This document shows positions 1 through 11,862 of a stretch of DNA of 64,000 nucleotides, piece after piece (within the stretch, counting starts at the first letter, position 1; each line of letters begins with the position of its first letter). Below the pieces are notes generated by a model, which was not told where the DNA came from, did not search any database, and saw only the letters and a list, made by a program, of their open reading frames with translations. The stretch is from Symbiodinium natans (Eukaryota > Sar > Dinophyceae > Suessiales > Symbiodiniaceae). The translations under genes were made by a program, and so were the position numbers. The stretch covers positions 243,501 to 307,500 of the forward strand of contig CAJNDS010002183.1 of NCBI GenBank assembly GCA_905221605.1, in the 5' to 3' direction.

Positions 1-619
1 CCCCTCCCCCCCCCCCTCCCCCAAAAAAAGCCATTTCAGGCCCGTAACCTGCACCCAAAGCCCGAAGTCCCAAACAGGTGGCCACGGAGCTCACCCAAAC
101 GTCGAGTAGGGCCGGGGGCGGGCTGGCTTAGGGCGTAGGGACCCTGAATGTCTAGGGGCAGTTTCATGGGCCCTGAGTATATGGTCCCTTTACCTTCGTT
201 AAAGGGTTCGGGGGTATATATATATATATATATATATAAGGGGTCCCTTGTTAAGAGCCCATATTTAAGGACCATGTAGCTACCCGAAGAGAATGCTGTA
301 CTCTGACCTTGCGCGTGTCGAGCAGTCAGCAAGATCATGCGAGAGGAAACCCCGGATGGAGCCAGTTCCCTTCTGGAAGTTTCCATTCGTCGATGAAAAA
401 TAGACAAGCAAAGAATGAAATACACCAATTTTCTGAAACCCCAAACCCCAAACCCCCAACCCCCAACCCCAAACCCCAAACCCCACACCCCAAACTCCAA
501 ACCCCAACCCCAAACCCTACTGTAAACCCTAAACCCTAAACCCTAAACCACAAACCCCAAACCCTAAGCCCTAAGCCCTAAACCCAAAACCCTAAACCCT
601 AACCGCTGGACCCTGTCAG
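1..619. other. Repeat-rich stretch without a recognisable gene
   Basis: This stretch opens with a C-rich run and a Family A palindromic element (about 145-290) around a TA microsatellite. From about 440 it is degenerate and then regular C-rich telomere-type repeat leading into the first exon. The G-rich/C-rich ORFs here are low-complexity translations of the repeats. I see no coding signal. Confidence 0.6.
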
Positions 620-688
620 GCGGAGAAGGAGAAGAGCGACCCCATCAAGGCCAGGGTGAAGGAAGATGCCCTGGAGGAGCGGTTCAGG
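620..688 (+). CDS. Exon of an FF-like/TPR gene, 23 codons
   Basis: A C-rich repeat run ends in CTGTCAG, and the exon opens with the conserved G after AG. It is open in phase 0 and reads AEKEKSDPIKARVKEDALEE then RFR. The intron begins GTTTGGGG. Joined to the next exon it gives an EERFR/ELLLQ helix like those of FF domains (Prp40/TCERG1 splicing factors), where the pattern F-x-x-L-L is typical. The FF resemblance is weak and by eye. The exon call rests on the splice signals, the open frame and the protein-like composition. Confidence 0.6.
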
Positions 689-1195
689 GTTTGGGGCTCA
701 GGGTTTAGGATTTAGGGTTAGGGTTTTGGGCTTGGGGTTTAGGATGTAGGGTTTAGGGCTTAGGGAGGTTTAAGGTTGAGGTTTTAGGGGTTTTTGGGTT
801 GAGGGTTTTAGGGCTAGGTTTTGAGGTTGAATGTTTTGGATTTTAGGTTTTTGGGGTGTAGGGGTTTTAGGGCTTCCGCTCTGCTAGGGCCACCTGTCCT
901 CCAGCCCATGGACCCCCCCCCCCCCCTCCCTCTCCACCCCACCATAAGGGCTTTCTACAGGTAGTCTCGGGTTTTGCATGGGATGACTTGGGCAATCAAG
1001 GCATTCAGTAGTAGAGGTCTAAAGGGGTAGGTACTGGGACAAACACCCTGAACCCTACCCTGAACCCTAAGCGCTAGACCCTAAACCCCAAACCCTAAAC
1101 CCTAAACCCTAAACCCCAAACCCTAAACCCTAAACCCGAAACCCTAAACCCTAAACCCTAAACCCTAAACCCGAAACCCGAAACCCTCCAAGCAG

Positions 1196-1303
1196 GAGCT
1201 TTTGCTGCAGCTGCTGCAGTCCACGTCCATCGACGACAAGACCACTGCGCCCTGGGCTTCCACTCACAGACACCGGAATTCGAAAGGTGGTGCCAAGGAC
1301 TGG
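1196..1303 (+). CDS. Exon of the FF-like/TPR gene, 36 codons
   Basis: The acceptor is AAGCAG and the donor GTTTAGGG is the first unit of a long G-rich array. The exon is in phase 0 at both ends, matching the exon at 620-688. It begins ELLLQLLQSTSIDDKTT and ends GGAKDW. Two other frames are partly open, so the frame choice depends on phase agreement with the neighbour. No enzyme motif is visible. Confidence 0.6.
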
Positions 1304-2401
1304 GTTTAGGGTTTAGGGTTTAGGGTTTATAGGGTTTAGGGTTTAGGGTTTAGGGTTGAGGGGTTTAGGGGTTTAGGGGTTTAGGGGTTTAGGGGTTTAG
1401 GGGTTTAGGGGTTTAGGGGTTTAGGGGTTTAGGGTTCCCCCCTGCATCCTAAAGCCCTAAGCCCCCTAACCCGCCACATCCCAAGCATTAAACAATCCTT
1501 CAAAGGGGCCGTGTACCCTCATAGTAACAGACTTCGACCCCCAAAGAGACTTTCTAAGGCGGGTAGTTACATTGTCCCTGAATGTGGTCCCTTCCTGTCT
1601 GTTAAGGGTTTTGAGGTATGGGCCCGTGCGTTTTATAGGGTAAACGAGGGATACATACGGGGTCCCCATGTAAGGGCCCATACTTAGGGACCATGTAACT
1701 ACCCTTAGAAGCCGGAGCCCTAAGTCCTAAAACCCTAAGTCCGCAAGCCTGAACCCTAAACCCAAACCGTAGGGTTCCGAAACCCATTCGAGTTAAATTG
1801 GTAGTCTGGTTTCCGGTAGCCTTCGAGGGTCTGGGATTTGGGGTTTAGGGTTTAGGGTTTAGGGTTAGGGTTTAGGGTTTACGGTTTAGGGTTTAGGGTT
1901 TAGGGTGGACTGCAGAGCCCCCGTTAGCCGTCCAAGATACTAGGTCATGATTGGGAATTCGAAAATTCGGGCGCCCTCCTATCGGCCTAAGGGATATTGT
2001 AGGGATCCGAGACCCCTCATTCCCCAAGAGCTAAGGGTAGTTACATGGTCCCTTATTTTGGCCCTTTACCTTTTTCAAAGGGTTCTGAAGTAAGGGCCCT
2101 TGCCCTTGGGTGTTACAGGGTATGTAAGGGTACATATATGGGGTCCCCCATACCTCATGCTAAGGGACCATGTGCCTGCCCTAATTAGGACCCGGAGTAG
2201 GCCCTCATTTCCTTTTTTTAGGGTCTAGGTTCCCTTCTAGTCCCCTTGAAACCAAAAAGGGTACCCTTTTCTTTATTCCTAGGCTGGGTCTGGCTCCTAT
2301 CTTAGCCAGCAAGATAGACCCCTAAACCCAAAACCCAAAAACCCTAAACCCTTAACCCTAAACCCCAAGCCCTAAACCCTCAACCCTAAACCCTAACGCA
2401 G

Positions 2402-2476
2402 GAGTCAGGCACGTCCACTTCCAGCATGGCTGAGCATGCGCGAGAAGTTGGCAACAAGTACTTTAAGGACGTGGCG
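2402..2476 (+). CDS. TPR-repeat exon with possible internal start codon
   Basis: The acceptor is CTAACGCAG and the donor GTTTAGGGG. The exon is phase 0/0 and reads ESGTSTSSMAEHAREV followed by GNKYFKDVA. GNxYF is the hallmark of TPR helix A. An ATG at 2426 would be a natural start (MAEHAREVGNKYF), but the frame is also open upstream and in phase with the preceding exon. Either the TPR protein starts here, or the FF-like and TPR parts belong to one protein. Confidence 0.65.
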
Positions 2477-2833
2477 GTTTAGGGGTTTGGGGGTTTTAGG
2501 GGTTTAGGGGTTATTAGGGTTATTAGGGTTCTTAGGGTTATTAGGGTTATTAGGGTTATTAGGGCTATTAGGGTTATTAGGGCTATTAGGGTTATTAGGG
2601 TTATTAGGGTTATTCGGGCTATTAGGGTTGAAGTTGGACCACTTGGCCTTAGGACTCAGGGTTGAGACAAGTCAGACCCCCCAGCTTTCAGACGTGCGGA
2701 ACTCTTCCACTCTCATGGGCATGAGCATCGCCCCCTAAACCCCAAACCCTAAACCCTAAACCCTAACACCCGAACCCCTAAACCCTAAACCCTAAACCCT
2801 AAACCCTAAATCCTAAACCCTAAACTGTGGCAG

Positions 2834-2877
2834 GAGCAGCAGTTTGCCACCGCGGTGCACTGTTACGAGGACGGGCA
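2834..2877 (+). CDS. TPR-repeat exon
   Basis: The acceptor is CTGTGGCAG and the donor GTAATC. The exon reads EQQFATAVHCYEDG. Joined to the preceding exon it completes a tetratricopeptide motif (GNKYFKD...FATAVHCYEDG) with the expected small residues and the tyrosine of helix B. TPR pairs of this kind occur in co-chaperones that bind Hsp70/Hsp90 tails. Which TPR protein this is cannot be told. Confidence 0.65.
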
Positions 2878-3162
2878 GTAATCCCGGGCCCCTCAACCCT
2901 GGGCTCAAAGCCCCTGAAGCTCCCGACGCTAATTGAGGGGTCGGAATAGCTACTAATAGTCTTCCCTTGTGGTCCCTAGAAAACTAGACCATGATCACCA
3001 ACAAAAGCCTATTCTAATCTTTTAGCCCCCTATAGTAGCTCTAAACCCTAAACCCTAAACTCTAAACCCTAAACCCTAAACCCTAAACCCTAAACCCTAA
3101 ACCCTATTGAAAATTATTAAGGCCCCTAGATTGCACAAATCAGCCCCTAAACAAATATCCAG

Positions 3163-3211
3163 GTCGCCTCCCTTCTCTGTCCTTCTGGGGCTGCATGCGC
3201 GGAACTCACGG
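3163..3211 (+). CDS. Probable TPR exon, frame uncertain
   Basis: The acceptor is ATATCCAG and the donor GTTTAGGG. Two frames are open. The phase-0 frame (SLLCPSGAACAELTG) resembles helix A of a second TPR. The frame continuing strictly from the previous exon reads SPPFSVLLGLHARNSR. I prefer the TPR reading on family grounds but the phase does not confirm it. Confidence 0.45.
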
Positions 3212-5572
3212 GTTTAGGGTTTAGGGTTTAGGGCTCAGGGCTCAGGGGTTTAGGGGTTTAGGGGTTTAGGGGTTTAGGGTTTAGGGGTTTAGGGGTTTAG
3301 GGGTTCAGGTGTTAGGGTTTAGGTTTAGGGTTTCAGTTTAGGGTTTAGGGTTTGGAGTTACACGCCTCCAGTCTTGCCAAAACGTTTGAGGTTTCGGAAC
3401 ATGGGCAGTTTTCCAAATCAGGTCCCTTTTTGGGGGGGGGGGGGGGGGGGGGGGTCGTTCTTGATTGTAGGTGCTGTACTATTTATAAATTATACAGGGC
3501 CCCAAAAAAGGGATCCGAACTTTAAGAACTACCCACATTGTGCAGATGGGCGGTAGGAAGAGCTCACCCCCAGCAGCTGAGAAACCCCGCAAAGCGCCTG
3601 AACCCCTGAACCCCTCCCAGGGCCCCCAAACCCCCTAGAGCCCCCAAACCCTAAACCCTAAACCCTAAACCCTAAACCCTAAACCCTAAACCCTAAACCC
3701 TAAACCCTAAACCCTAAACCCTAAACCCTAAACCCTAAACCCCTAACCTACGCCCCGAAATCCTCCCTAAACCCTAAGCCCCCAGACCTTTGATCCCTAG
3801 ACCCTAAACCCCTAAACCTGCTTCGCGGTGGACCTTGCGTCAAGCGCCTAGGCCAAACGGAGCAGCTGGCGAGCTACCACTGTCCGGGTCCTCGGGACTT
3901 AGGGTTTAGGGCTTCGGGTTTCGGGTTTATCCATCTAAGACTTAGGGATCCCTTAAGATTTTTCAGTTTTGGGTTAACTGGGTAGGCCCTCATGATATAT
4001 CTGTAGATTTGGCCTCTTTCTGGGTCAAAGATCATCATATTGAGGAACATTGTTCAGAGGGGTTGAAGGGCCAAGCTAGTTTTGGGGTTCTCTAGCTAAA
4101 CCCTGAACCCTTAGTTCTTCCAGATTTCGTAGACGTTGGAACGATTGGGGTTTTGGGGTTATGCAAGCAAGCTCTTACAGACAGGGTTTAGGGCTTCGCG
4201 GCATTCGGGGTATCCTACAAACCCGAAAGGCCCTAAACCCTAGCCCTAAACCCTAACTGAATACCTAAAACCCCCAACCCCCATAAAGGCCCCAAAAAGG
4301 CCCTAAACTCTCAACCCTGAATACCTTAAACCCCAAACCCATATAATTACATGTATAGATGTATTATATTGTTATTATTGTTATTATGATTATTATTGTT
4401 AACATTTTTAATATATTATAATGATTATTATCGTTCAGTATTATGATGCTGATTACTACGATTATGATTCTGATTATGAGTACGATTAATTTTATTGTTA
4501 CTGTTATTGTTATTGTTACTGTTGCTGTTATTGTTATTGGTATTGTTATTGTTATTGTTACTGTTATTGTTTTTTGTTACTGTGATTGTCATTGTCATTG
4601 TCATTGTCATTGTTGTTGTTATTGTTATTGTTACTGTTATTGTTTTGTTATTGTGATTGTCATTGTCATTGTTATTGTTATTGTTATTGTTATTGTTGTT
4701 GTTATTGTTATTGTTATTATGATTGGTATTGCTATTGTAATTGTTATTGTAATTATTATTATTGTCTTCATTATTATTATTATGACTATGATTATTTGCA
4801 TTCTTGGTATTGTCATTGCTTTTGTTATTCGTATTCTCCGGCAAGCCGGAGCCTCACACTGCGTCATGAAAGGCAACTGTGCCCTGGCCTGCCTTCATCT
4901 TCGAAGGCCCGGGCAGGAGAGCAGAGAGCGTCAGCGGAGTATTTGGGGCTTAGGGTAGGGTTTAGGGTTTAGGGTTTAGGGTTTAGGGTTTAGGGTTTAG
5001 GGCTTAGGGCTTAGGGTTTAGGGCTTAGGGTTTAGGGTTTAGGGTTTAGGGTTTAGGGCTTGGGGTCAAGAGGATTTAGGGTTTGGCGGGTTCAGGGTTT
5101 AGGGCTTAGGGTTTAGGATTTGGAGGGCTCAGGGTTTAGAGGGCTCAGGGTTTAGCGGGTTTAGGGCTTTGGGCTTTGAGTCTAGAAGTTTCGCTTTGCC
5201 TCAAGCAGTGCTGAGTCAGCAGTGACTCTTTTCAGATTGCGGTTTGAGGTTGAGTGAGTTTGAGGGTATTTGGGCTTCAGGCTTTGGTCTGCAGGGAGGC
5301 TTTCGGATTGAAGGTCGAGGGTTTAAGCTGTGCTGCAGGACCCTTGCCACTCCTTCATCCCCAAACCCTATATATATATATATACATGTATATGTTTTGT
5401 TATTATATCATCTATATATATATATACATATACAGATTGTGACCATGTTTGTTTTTCTAGTCTGATGATTAGTAGTACTTCTTATTCGCATGAATAATAT
5501 TGCTATTTTTATTCTTATGATCATTATCATTTATATATATATATATATGTAGAGAGGGAGGGCCCCACGCAG
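3212..5572. other. Intronic repeats with AT-rich microsatellite; one weak exon candidate
   Basis: This stretch holds G-rich repeats, a poly-G tract (about 3429-3454), a clean C-rich array (3645-3755), degenerate repeats, and a 400-bp TTATTG/TTA trinucleotide tract (about 4360-4840). A G-rich array (4955-5065) and two TA microsatellites follow. A possible exon lies near 3845-3885 (open frame, acceptor CAAG) but neither its frame nor its end can be fixed. ORFs made only of Asn, Ile or Val are microsatellite artefacts. Confidence 0.5.
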
Positions 5573-5631
5573 GTATGGGGACGCTGTGAGCGAGTGCCGC
5601 TCCGCGCTTGTGCTGATGCCATCCATGCCAG
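5573..5631 (+). CDS. TPR-repeat exon, 3' end uncertain
   Basis: The acceptor CCCACGCAG is followed by G. In the frame with one leading base it reads YGDAVSECRSALVLMPSMP, a textbook TPR helix B plus linker (Y-x-x-A...C..AL.L.P). The donor is unclear: the frame stays open to a GTTTAGGG at about 5660, so the exon could be 30 nt longer. It lies downstream of the TPR exons above and on the same strand. Confidence 0.6.
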
Positions 5632-6373
5632 GACCTAAGACATGCAGCCCAAACCCCTGTTTAGGGTTTAGGGTTTAGGGTTTAGGGTTTAGGGTTTAGG
5701 GTCAACCCCAGAACCCTAAAAGCCGAAGCCCTAAAACCCTAAAACCCTAGGCCCGTGAACCCTGAAACCCTACAACCCTAGACCCTAAACCCTAGAACCC
5801 TAGAACCTAAACCCTAAAACCCTAAAACCCTGAACCCTATAAAAAGCCCTAAGCCCTAAAGTCGGATCCCAATTGTGTCATGGTTATCCTAAGCCCTCTT
5901 AAAAACCCCAAACTCACCACCCTCAAACCCAAGAATAAGCCCTAAACTCTATATAACCCCTAAACCATACAAACCTTCACGAAACCCTTACACCCTAAAC
6001 CCTGTACACCCTAAATACACCGTAGTGTTCTGAGACCCTCCCACATGAATGTGGCTTGTGTGGAGGGATCATCTGAGGGCTTGGGCTTCAATGTCTCGTG
6101 GCCATCGTTTGATGGCTACAAGGTTTATTTCTAGGGCTTAGGGCTTAGAGCCTAGGGTTTAGGGATTAGTTCTAGGGCTTGTGGTAGTAGTACGGACGCA
6201 GGTGGTCAGTTCTGTACTTGAAGGCTGGCCTAAAGTTAAGGGGATGTAGTATAGCAGAGGCCCAGCAAGGGACCACGGCTTAAAGGAACGGCACAAACTC
6301 TGAACCCTAACCTGAAACTCTAAACCCTAAACACACGTAACGCCTAAGCCCTAAACCCGAAACAAGTATCCAG

Positions 6374-6434
6374 GCATCTGACCGTGAAGGCGCTGCACAG
6401 GCTCGTGCATTCCACGATTCTTTTCCACCCTCAG
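6374..6434 (+). CDS. Candidate exon of the TPR gene
   Basis: The acceptor is GTATCCAG and the donor GTCTTAGGG. Two frames are open: HLTVKALHRLVHSTILFHPQ and ASDREGAAQARAFHDSFPPS. Both have helical composition suited to a TPR protein. Position, strand and repeat flanks support an exon; the frame is unresolved. Confidence 0.45.
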
Positions 6435-7036
6435 GTCTTAGGGTTTAGGGTTTATGGTGGCCTTGCAGGCTTTGGTTTAGGGCCTGGGGGGCTCGCTTCG
6501 GGCTTTCAGGTGTCAAGGTTGGGCTTCTAGCTTGCCCAGGTCTTCGGGTTTTAAACCCTAAACCCTAAACCCTAAACCCTAAACCCTAAACCCTAAACCC
6601 TAAACCCTAAACCCTAAACCCTAAGGGGTCAGGGCCTCTTGGAGGGCTGCGGCCTGTGCACGCTCGTGCGAAGGGAGCCCAAACACTAAACCTCTCGCCT
6701 CTGGTTGCCCGGTCTGCCACTGTGCCCCTAAACCCTAAACCCTAAACCCTAAACCCTAAACCCTAAACCCTAAACCCTAAACCCTAAACCCTAAACCCTA
6801 AACCCTAAACCCTGTCTAAGTGTCAAGAGTTCCTGTCACTATGGCCCTAAGCGTCAAGAGTTCCAAGTGTCCCCCGTGTCTCAAGCGTCTTAAGCGTCCC
6901 AAGTGACCCTAAAGGCTGGCCCTAAACCCTAAACCCTAAACCCTAAACCCTAAACCCTAAACTAGGCCCTAAACCTAGAAATGCGAAAGCCTACACCCAA
7001 AACCCCAGCACAAAAGCATCGGAAGTCCCGACACAG

Positions 7037-7103
7037 GCTGGCTGCCGCACACATCTACCTCCGGAACCTCTGGGAGGCCCTTTCGGGCTGTCACCTGGAG
7101 TAG
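7037..7103 (+). CDS. Candidate exon of the TPR gene
   Basis: The acceptor is CCGACACAG and the donor GTGGGTTTAGGG follows GAGTAG. The most protein-like frame reads LAAAHIYLRNLWEALSGCHL and then GAG TAG, so in that frame it would be a last exon. The other two frames have no stop. Its helical repeat character suits a TPR. Confidence 0.45.
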
Positions 7104-7896
7104 GTGGGTTTAGGGTTTAGGGTTTCGGGTTTGGGGTTTGGGGTTTGGGGTTTAGGGTTTTAGGGTTTAGGGTTTAGGGTTTAGGGTCTAGGTAGGGACT
7201 TCGGGTAAGCCCATCAAGCCCCACATTAGGGGTTTCTGGGATTCTTGTTCAGGCTTTCGGGCTTTGAGTTCAAAGCCTGCCGCCCTAAACCCTAGACCCT
7301 GGACCATAAGCCTCTCTCTGGTGTTTTTGGGGGAGCGGGGGGGGACGGCCACTGCTCACCTGAAGCTGGAAAGTGGCTTATGGGTAAGGTGATCCGAGAT
7401 CTCAGGGGTTTCTGGGTTTAGGCTTTACCAGGGTTTGGCGATTGCGGCTTGGGGTTTTGGATGTAGGGTGAAAATCTGAAAGCCTAAGGCCTGAGCCCTA
7501 AGCCTCACAGGTCCTAAGCCTGAAGCCTTGCGAATCTCGAGCCCTACAAGCCCCAAACCTTATGGTTCAGGGTTTAGGGTACAAGCCGTATGAATCCTGT
7601 AGATCCTGCTACCAAGCCTGGGCAGGGCGGCAGGGCGCCGGATGTTGGATCGTTCTGGAGGGTACAAAGCTCAAGCCCTCACGCTATTTTCGAAATCCTT
7701 GACCCTCACATTGCTCTAAAGCCTTCCCTTAACCCCAAGCACCCCAACGGCCCAACGTCCGACTGTAGCGGCCTAACGCCTTGACGCCCCAACGCCCTAA
7801 CGCCCCAACGCCCCAACACCCTAAACTAAACCCTAAACCCTAGACCCTATAAACCCTAAACCCTAAACCCTAAACCCCTATCACCCTAACCCACAG

Positions 7897-7977
7897 CTGG
7901 CCTTAGAGGCGGCGCGCTGCCTTCAAAATTGCCTCGAGCTTGAGCCCACGAACCAACACGCCAGGTGCTCGGACATG
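7897..7977 (+). CDS. TPR-repeat exon, 27 codons
   Basis: The acceptor is CTAACCCACAG and the donor GTAGATAC, both canonical. In phase 0 it reads LALEAARCLQNCLELEPTNQ and then HARCSDM. The A-x-x-x-A...CLELEPTN pattern is a TPR helix B and turn. Composition and splice sites make it one of the clearest exons of this gene. Confidence 0.7.
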
Positions 7978-8347
7978 GTAGATACTCGGGTGTAGGGTTT
8001 AGGGTTTAATTCGAGGGTTTAGGGTGTCCAGGGTAGTTAAAGGGTTACGGCCCGAATGGGTCCTGTTTCAGATTCTGGGTGGGCCATGTGCTTGCGGCCC
8101 GGCGCGCCAAGACTGACAGCCTGAGTCTGAACTTTTTGGATTGTCTCGGTTGCAGCCCAGTGGTACCCTTTACCCTTTTTTTGGGTCTTGGGTTCACTTT
8201 TAAAGTAACTAACCCAAGAAAGGGTGCCCTTACCACAAGATGGCACTATGGCTACTGGGCTTAGCCATAAACCTTCAACCCAGTAAGCCCTGAGCCCAAA
8301 GTCCTGAACGATGAATCTTGAGCCTTGAACTGCACCTTAAAGGGCTT

Positions 8348-8485
8348 ACTTGGAGGTTCATGGTACTGATTAACCCAATAATAACTGTACTTACCCAATT
8401 ATAACCAGATTAGGGCACTTAAGGGGCTCACAAGTGGGTTATAAGTACAGTTATATTGGTGAATAAGTACCATGAACCTCCAAGT
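8348..8485. mobile_element. Palindromic element, family C (copy 1)
   Basis: Inverted ends ACTTGGAGGTTCATGGTACT and AGTACCATGAACCTCCAAGT enclose about 100 bp with no ORF. A second copy with the same ends lies at 58131-58288. Size, ends and lack of coding sequence are those of a MITE-like non-autonomous DNA element. Confidence 0.8.
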
Positions 8486-8663
8486 ACAAGTCATCAAGCG
8501 TGCCGTTCGGCGTTTCGGGTTCAGGGTTTAGGAATATAGGGCGGGATGCAGCATTTGCGGTTCAGGTTTTACGGGAGTTCCAGGTTTGCCTTTTTGGCCG
8601 CTGATGAACCCATAGGCCCTAAGCCCTACATCTCGTAATGTGAAGGGCTTTGGGTTGAGGGTT

Positions 8664-8794
8664 TACTACTATTTGCTTCAGAACCCCAAAAGAAGAAAAA
8701 AAAAAAAAACAATACTCCCTAAATTACCCTGAATAAGGAAGAATAAGGAAGAACATGGTTTGTTTTTTGGGGGGGTTCTTGAGCAATTAGTAGT
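8664..8794. mobile_element. Palindromic element, family D (copy 1)
   Basis: The ends are TACTACTATTTGCTTCAGAA and, inverted, TTCTTGAGCAATTAGTAGT, with CCCCAAAA next to one and TTTTGGGG next to the other. Related copies lie at 43287-43400 and about 57590-57714. There is no coding capacity, so it is MITE-like. Confidence 0.65.
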
Positions 8795-9687
8795 GTAGGG
8801 TGTTGGGTTTGTAGGGCTCGACGGCTTGGCTCATGTTTCTTTCGACGACGAATTCAGAAGCTCTCCGTGGCACATGATCCGCCTTGTTGCGTCGTGCCGT
8901 GCAAGACTGTAGCACTCAAGCCCCAACCCCCGACATCCAACTTGTTTTGAGAACCCCAAAAACCAAAATCTCCCCAAAACCCAAAAATCAAAGCCCCCAG
9001 CACCCCAAGAAACCCAAAACCCCAAAAGCCACTTGAAGAGAATTCACCTGCAGCGCTTGCCTGCGCACTTCGGCCACTGAGGTTTCCAAGTTGCTGGAAG
9101 TCGTGCAGGCAGTGGATGTTGTTTTTTGGTTCTGGGGCTCGTCTATGCACCTCCATTTTTATGAGATCCCCGAAAACAGAGGGTCCCCCAAACTTTGCCC
9201 AAGACGCGAACCCGAACTTCCCATATGTAGGAACACCCTGAACACAAACCTTACGGGGTTTAGGAGTTAGGGTTTAGGGTTAAGACTGGGGGAATCGGAC
9301 AATCGTAAGCCCTAGGAAGTTTTGGCGGAGTAGGGTTGGTAGCCAAATATTGCAAACACGACCGTGCTGACGCGAAGCGTGCAAGACTCAAACGCGAGTC
9401 CCCAGACCCGGACCAGGTGTTGACATGAAACCCCAAACCCTAAACCCGCAACCTGAAATCCGAATTCCGAAATCCGAAGCCCGAAGCCCTCCTGGCCTAG
9501 GCCCTCTTCCGGTAGGGTTGAGGGCTTAGGCTTTAGCGCGATTTGGGCTGCTTGGGGGCCTTTTGTTTTGGGAGATCTTGCGGTTCAACAAAAAACTGAG
9601 TTGGGCCCAAAGCCCTAAACCCTAAACCCTAAACCCTACACCCTACACCGGGTGTTTAGGGGGGGGGGGCTCTTTGCCCCGCGGCAG

Positions 9688-9711
9688 GCTGAAGAGAGCC
9701 AGCGGTCCGAG
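9688..9711 (+). CDS. Small candidate exon, 8 codons
   Basis: The acceptor is CGCGGCAG and the donor GTGCCTTTGGGG leads into a long G-rich array (9721-9960). It reads AEESQRSE. It is too short for a family call and is supported only by splice signals and flanks. Confidence 0.35.
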
Positions 9712-10858
9712 GTGCCTTTGGGGGGTTTGGGGTTTAGGGTTTAGGGTTTGGGGTTTGGGGTTTAGGGTTTGGGGTTTAGGGTTAGGGTTTAAGGTTTATA
9801 GGGTTTGGGGTTTAGGGTTAGGGTGTAGGGTTTTCGGGTTTGGGGTTTAGGGTTTGGGGTTTTGGGGTTTAGGGTTTGGGGTTTAGGGTTTGGGGTTTAG
9901 GGTTTAAGGTTTAGGGTTTCAGGGTTCAGGGTTTAGGGTTTACTGTAGGGTTTAGGGTTAAGGTCTTGCTCTTACCTTAAGTCCTACGTACCTACAGTTT
10001 TATCGCTTAGAGCTACCATTTAGGAAATTGAGTAGTACTACTGGGCTTCAGACCCATCTTGGATACTGTACCAACTCACGAACAGCTGGACAAGCAGTCT
10101 TGTTGCACGTATACTACTCGCCGGATATTCTGCTGAAGGCCGTTCGCGGGCCCAAAGCCCTAATCCCTAAACCCTAAACCCTAAGCCCTAAACCCAAGGT
10201 ATCAGTCTGGCATCTCCAGTGGTTCTGGGTTGAGAGAGGACGGGACTTTCGGTCTTCCCGGAGCCCTAAAACACTAAAAGCTCCAAACCCTCAACTGCCC
10301 GGTTTCTGGACCATGCCTAGGATACCCTTATTCCCTTTTTGGTCGGTTTAGGTTCCCTTATAAACCCCTTGAAGCAAAAAAGGGCACCCTCTTTCATCCT
10401 AGGTTACTGGGCAACCTAGATGTAAGCCCTGAGCCCTAAGCCGCAAGCTGTGGCTGTAGTTCTCCTGTGGTCTATGATACACCCTGAAGTCCTCAATCGC
10501 AGTGTGGGAAGCAATACACGGAACCCTAAATCCTGAACCCTAAGCGCTAAACCCTAAACCCCAAACCCTAAACCCCAAACCCTAAACCCTAAACCCAAAC
10601 GCTAAACCCTAAACCCTAAACCCTAAACCCTAAAGAACGTCCCTTGAACACCAGGTGCCCGAATTGATTTCCTCGTCATGAATTGAATATGCCCCCGAAA
10701 CCCATAACTTGCTGCACGCAAACGCTAAGCGCCTTAAACCCTAAACCCTAAGCCCTAAGCCCTAAACCCTAAACCCTAAACCTTTAAACCCTAAACCCCA
10801 AAATTACATAGGGTCCAGGGTTTAAGGTTTCGGGTTTCCCCCCTCCCCCGCATATCAG

Positions 10859-10945
10859 GCACGCTCGAGTCGAAGCCATATGGCTTGGTCAGACGTTGGA
10901 AAGATCCAATGTGTCAGCCGGGCCCAGACCCCAAGCTTCTTGAGG
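10859..10945 (+). CDS. Exon, 29 codons, function unknown
   Basis: A pyrimidine-rich tract and ATATCAG precede it, and GTAATTTTGG follows. It is phase 0/0 and reads ARSSRSHMAWSDVGKIQCVS then RAQTPSFLR. The canonical splice sites and unbroken frame support a real exon. I do not recognise the family. It may belong to the TPR gene upstream or to a separate small gene. Confidence 0.55.
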
Positions 10946-11564
10946 GTAATTTTGGGGGTTTAGGGTTTAGGGTTTAGGGTTTACGGTTTGGGGACTGGGG
11001 CTCTTGGGGTTTAGACTTTCGGGGTACAGGGTAGGGCGTGGGTGTGGGGAGGGTGGGGGGAGGGGGAGGGGAGGGGTCGGAGTGTTCTGGGGCCCAGGGG
11101 GTTTGGCACAGCAACTTCGGCGTTGGGGTTTGCAGTTTGGGGCTGTTGGACGTTTGGGCTACGGAGCTTGGGGTTTGGGGTTTAGGCTTTAGGGTTAGGA
11201 GGGTTTAGGGTTTATGGTTTACGGGCGCTACTTGAGTGCGAGTTCACGAGACACATCTTCATGGGAGCGTAACAGGTAGAAAAGCGCAAACATACACGCA
11301 GAGACACACACACACAGAAGTGACACATAAAGACAATCAGAGTACCCTCTCGTGCAACTTGATGGTCCTTAAGGCACAGGCCCCAGAATATCGCTAAAGT
11401 CTCTCTCTTCTTAATATTCAATTTTATATCTATACAATCTATATCTTTATCTGGGCCGTATCTATATGTATACGGATCTATCTTGATATCTCTATCTCTC
11501 TCTATATATATATATATACAGAGAGTTTTTTCCATGTATATATATATATATATAGGTGTATATC

Positions 11565-11664
11565 GGATGTTCCCCCTTATACTAACGGTCCTTAATCGGG
11601 ATCATAATAGGGGGGGAACTATAATCCCTTTTCAGGATTGTTAGTATAAGGGCGAACATCCCAA
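11565..11664. mobile_element. Palindromic element, family B (copy 1)
   Basis: About 100 bp with inverted ends: GGATGTTCCCCCTTATACTA at one end and its near-complement ending AACATCC at the other. Family B copies lie at 16259-16362, 57857-57957 and 63581-63712, with worn copies near 42993-43073 and 34258-34330. Non-coding and MITE-like. Confidence 0.8.
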
Positions 11665-11796
11665 CCCTAGACTTGGGAAGTTGGCATGCATCCTGGGGGA
11701 GAGTATAGAGGGTATAGAGGGGGGTAGTAGCCCTAAACCCTAAACTCCAACGCTAAACCCTGAACCCTAAAACCTAATGCATCCTGGCGTCTTCAG

Positions 11797-11862
11797 GACA
11801 AGGCCAAAAAGCGGCGCGGGAAGCAGAAGAAGGGCATGAGTTTGAGTGACGAGGCTTTGGGG
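11797..11862 (+). CDS. Lysine-rich exon, 22 codons
   Basis: The acceptor is GGCGTCTTCAG and the donor GTTTAGAG. It reads DKAKKRRGKQKKGMSLSDEA then LG, in phase 0/0. The KK-rich stretch followed by GMSLSDE resembles the basic tail motif of several RNA-binding and translation factors, but no family can be named. Confidence 0.55.

Noticed and set aside
4428-4972. Asn-rich and Ile/Val-rich ORFs
   Set aside because: Produced by the TTATTG microsatellite. No start context, splice sites or composition of real protein.
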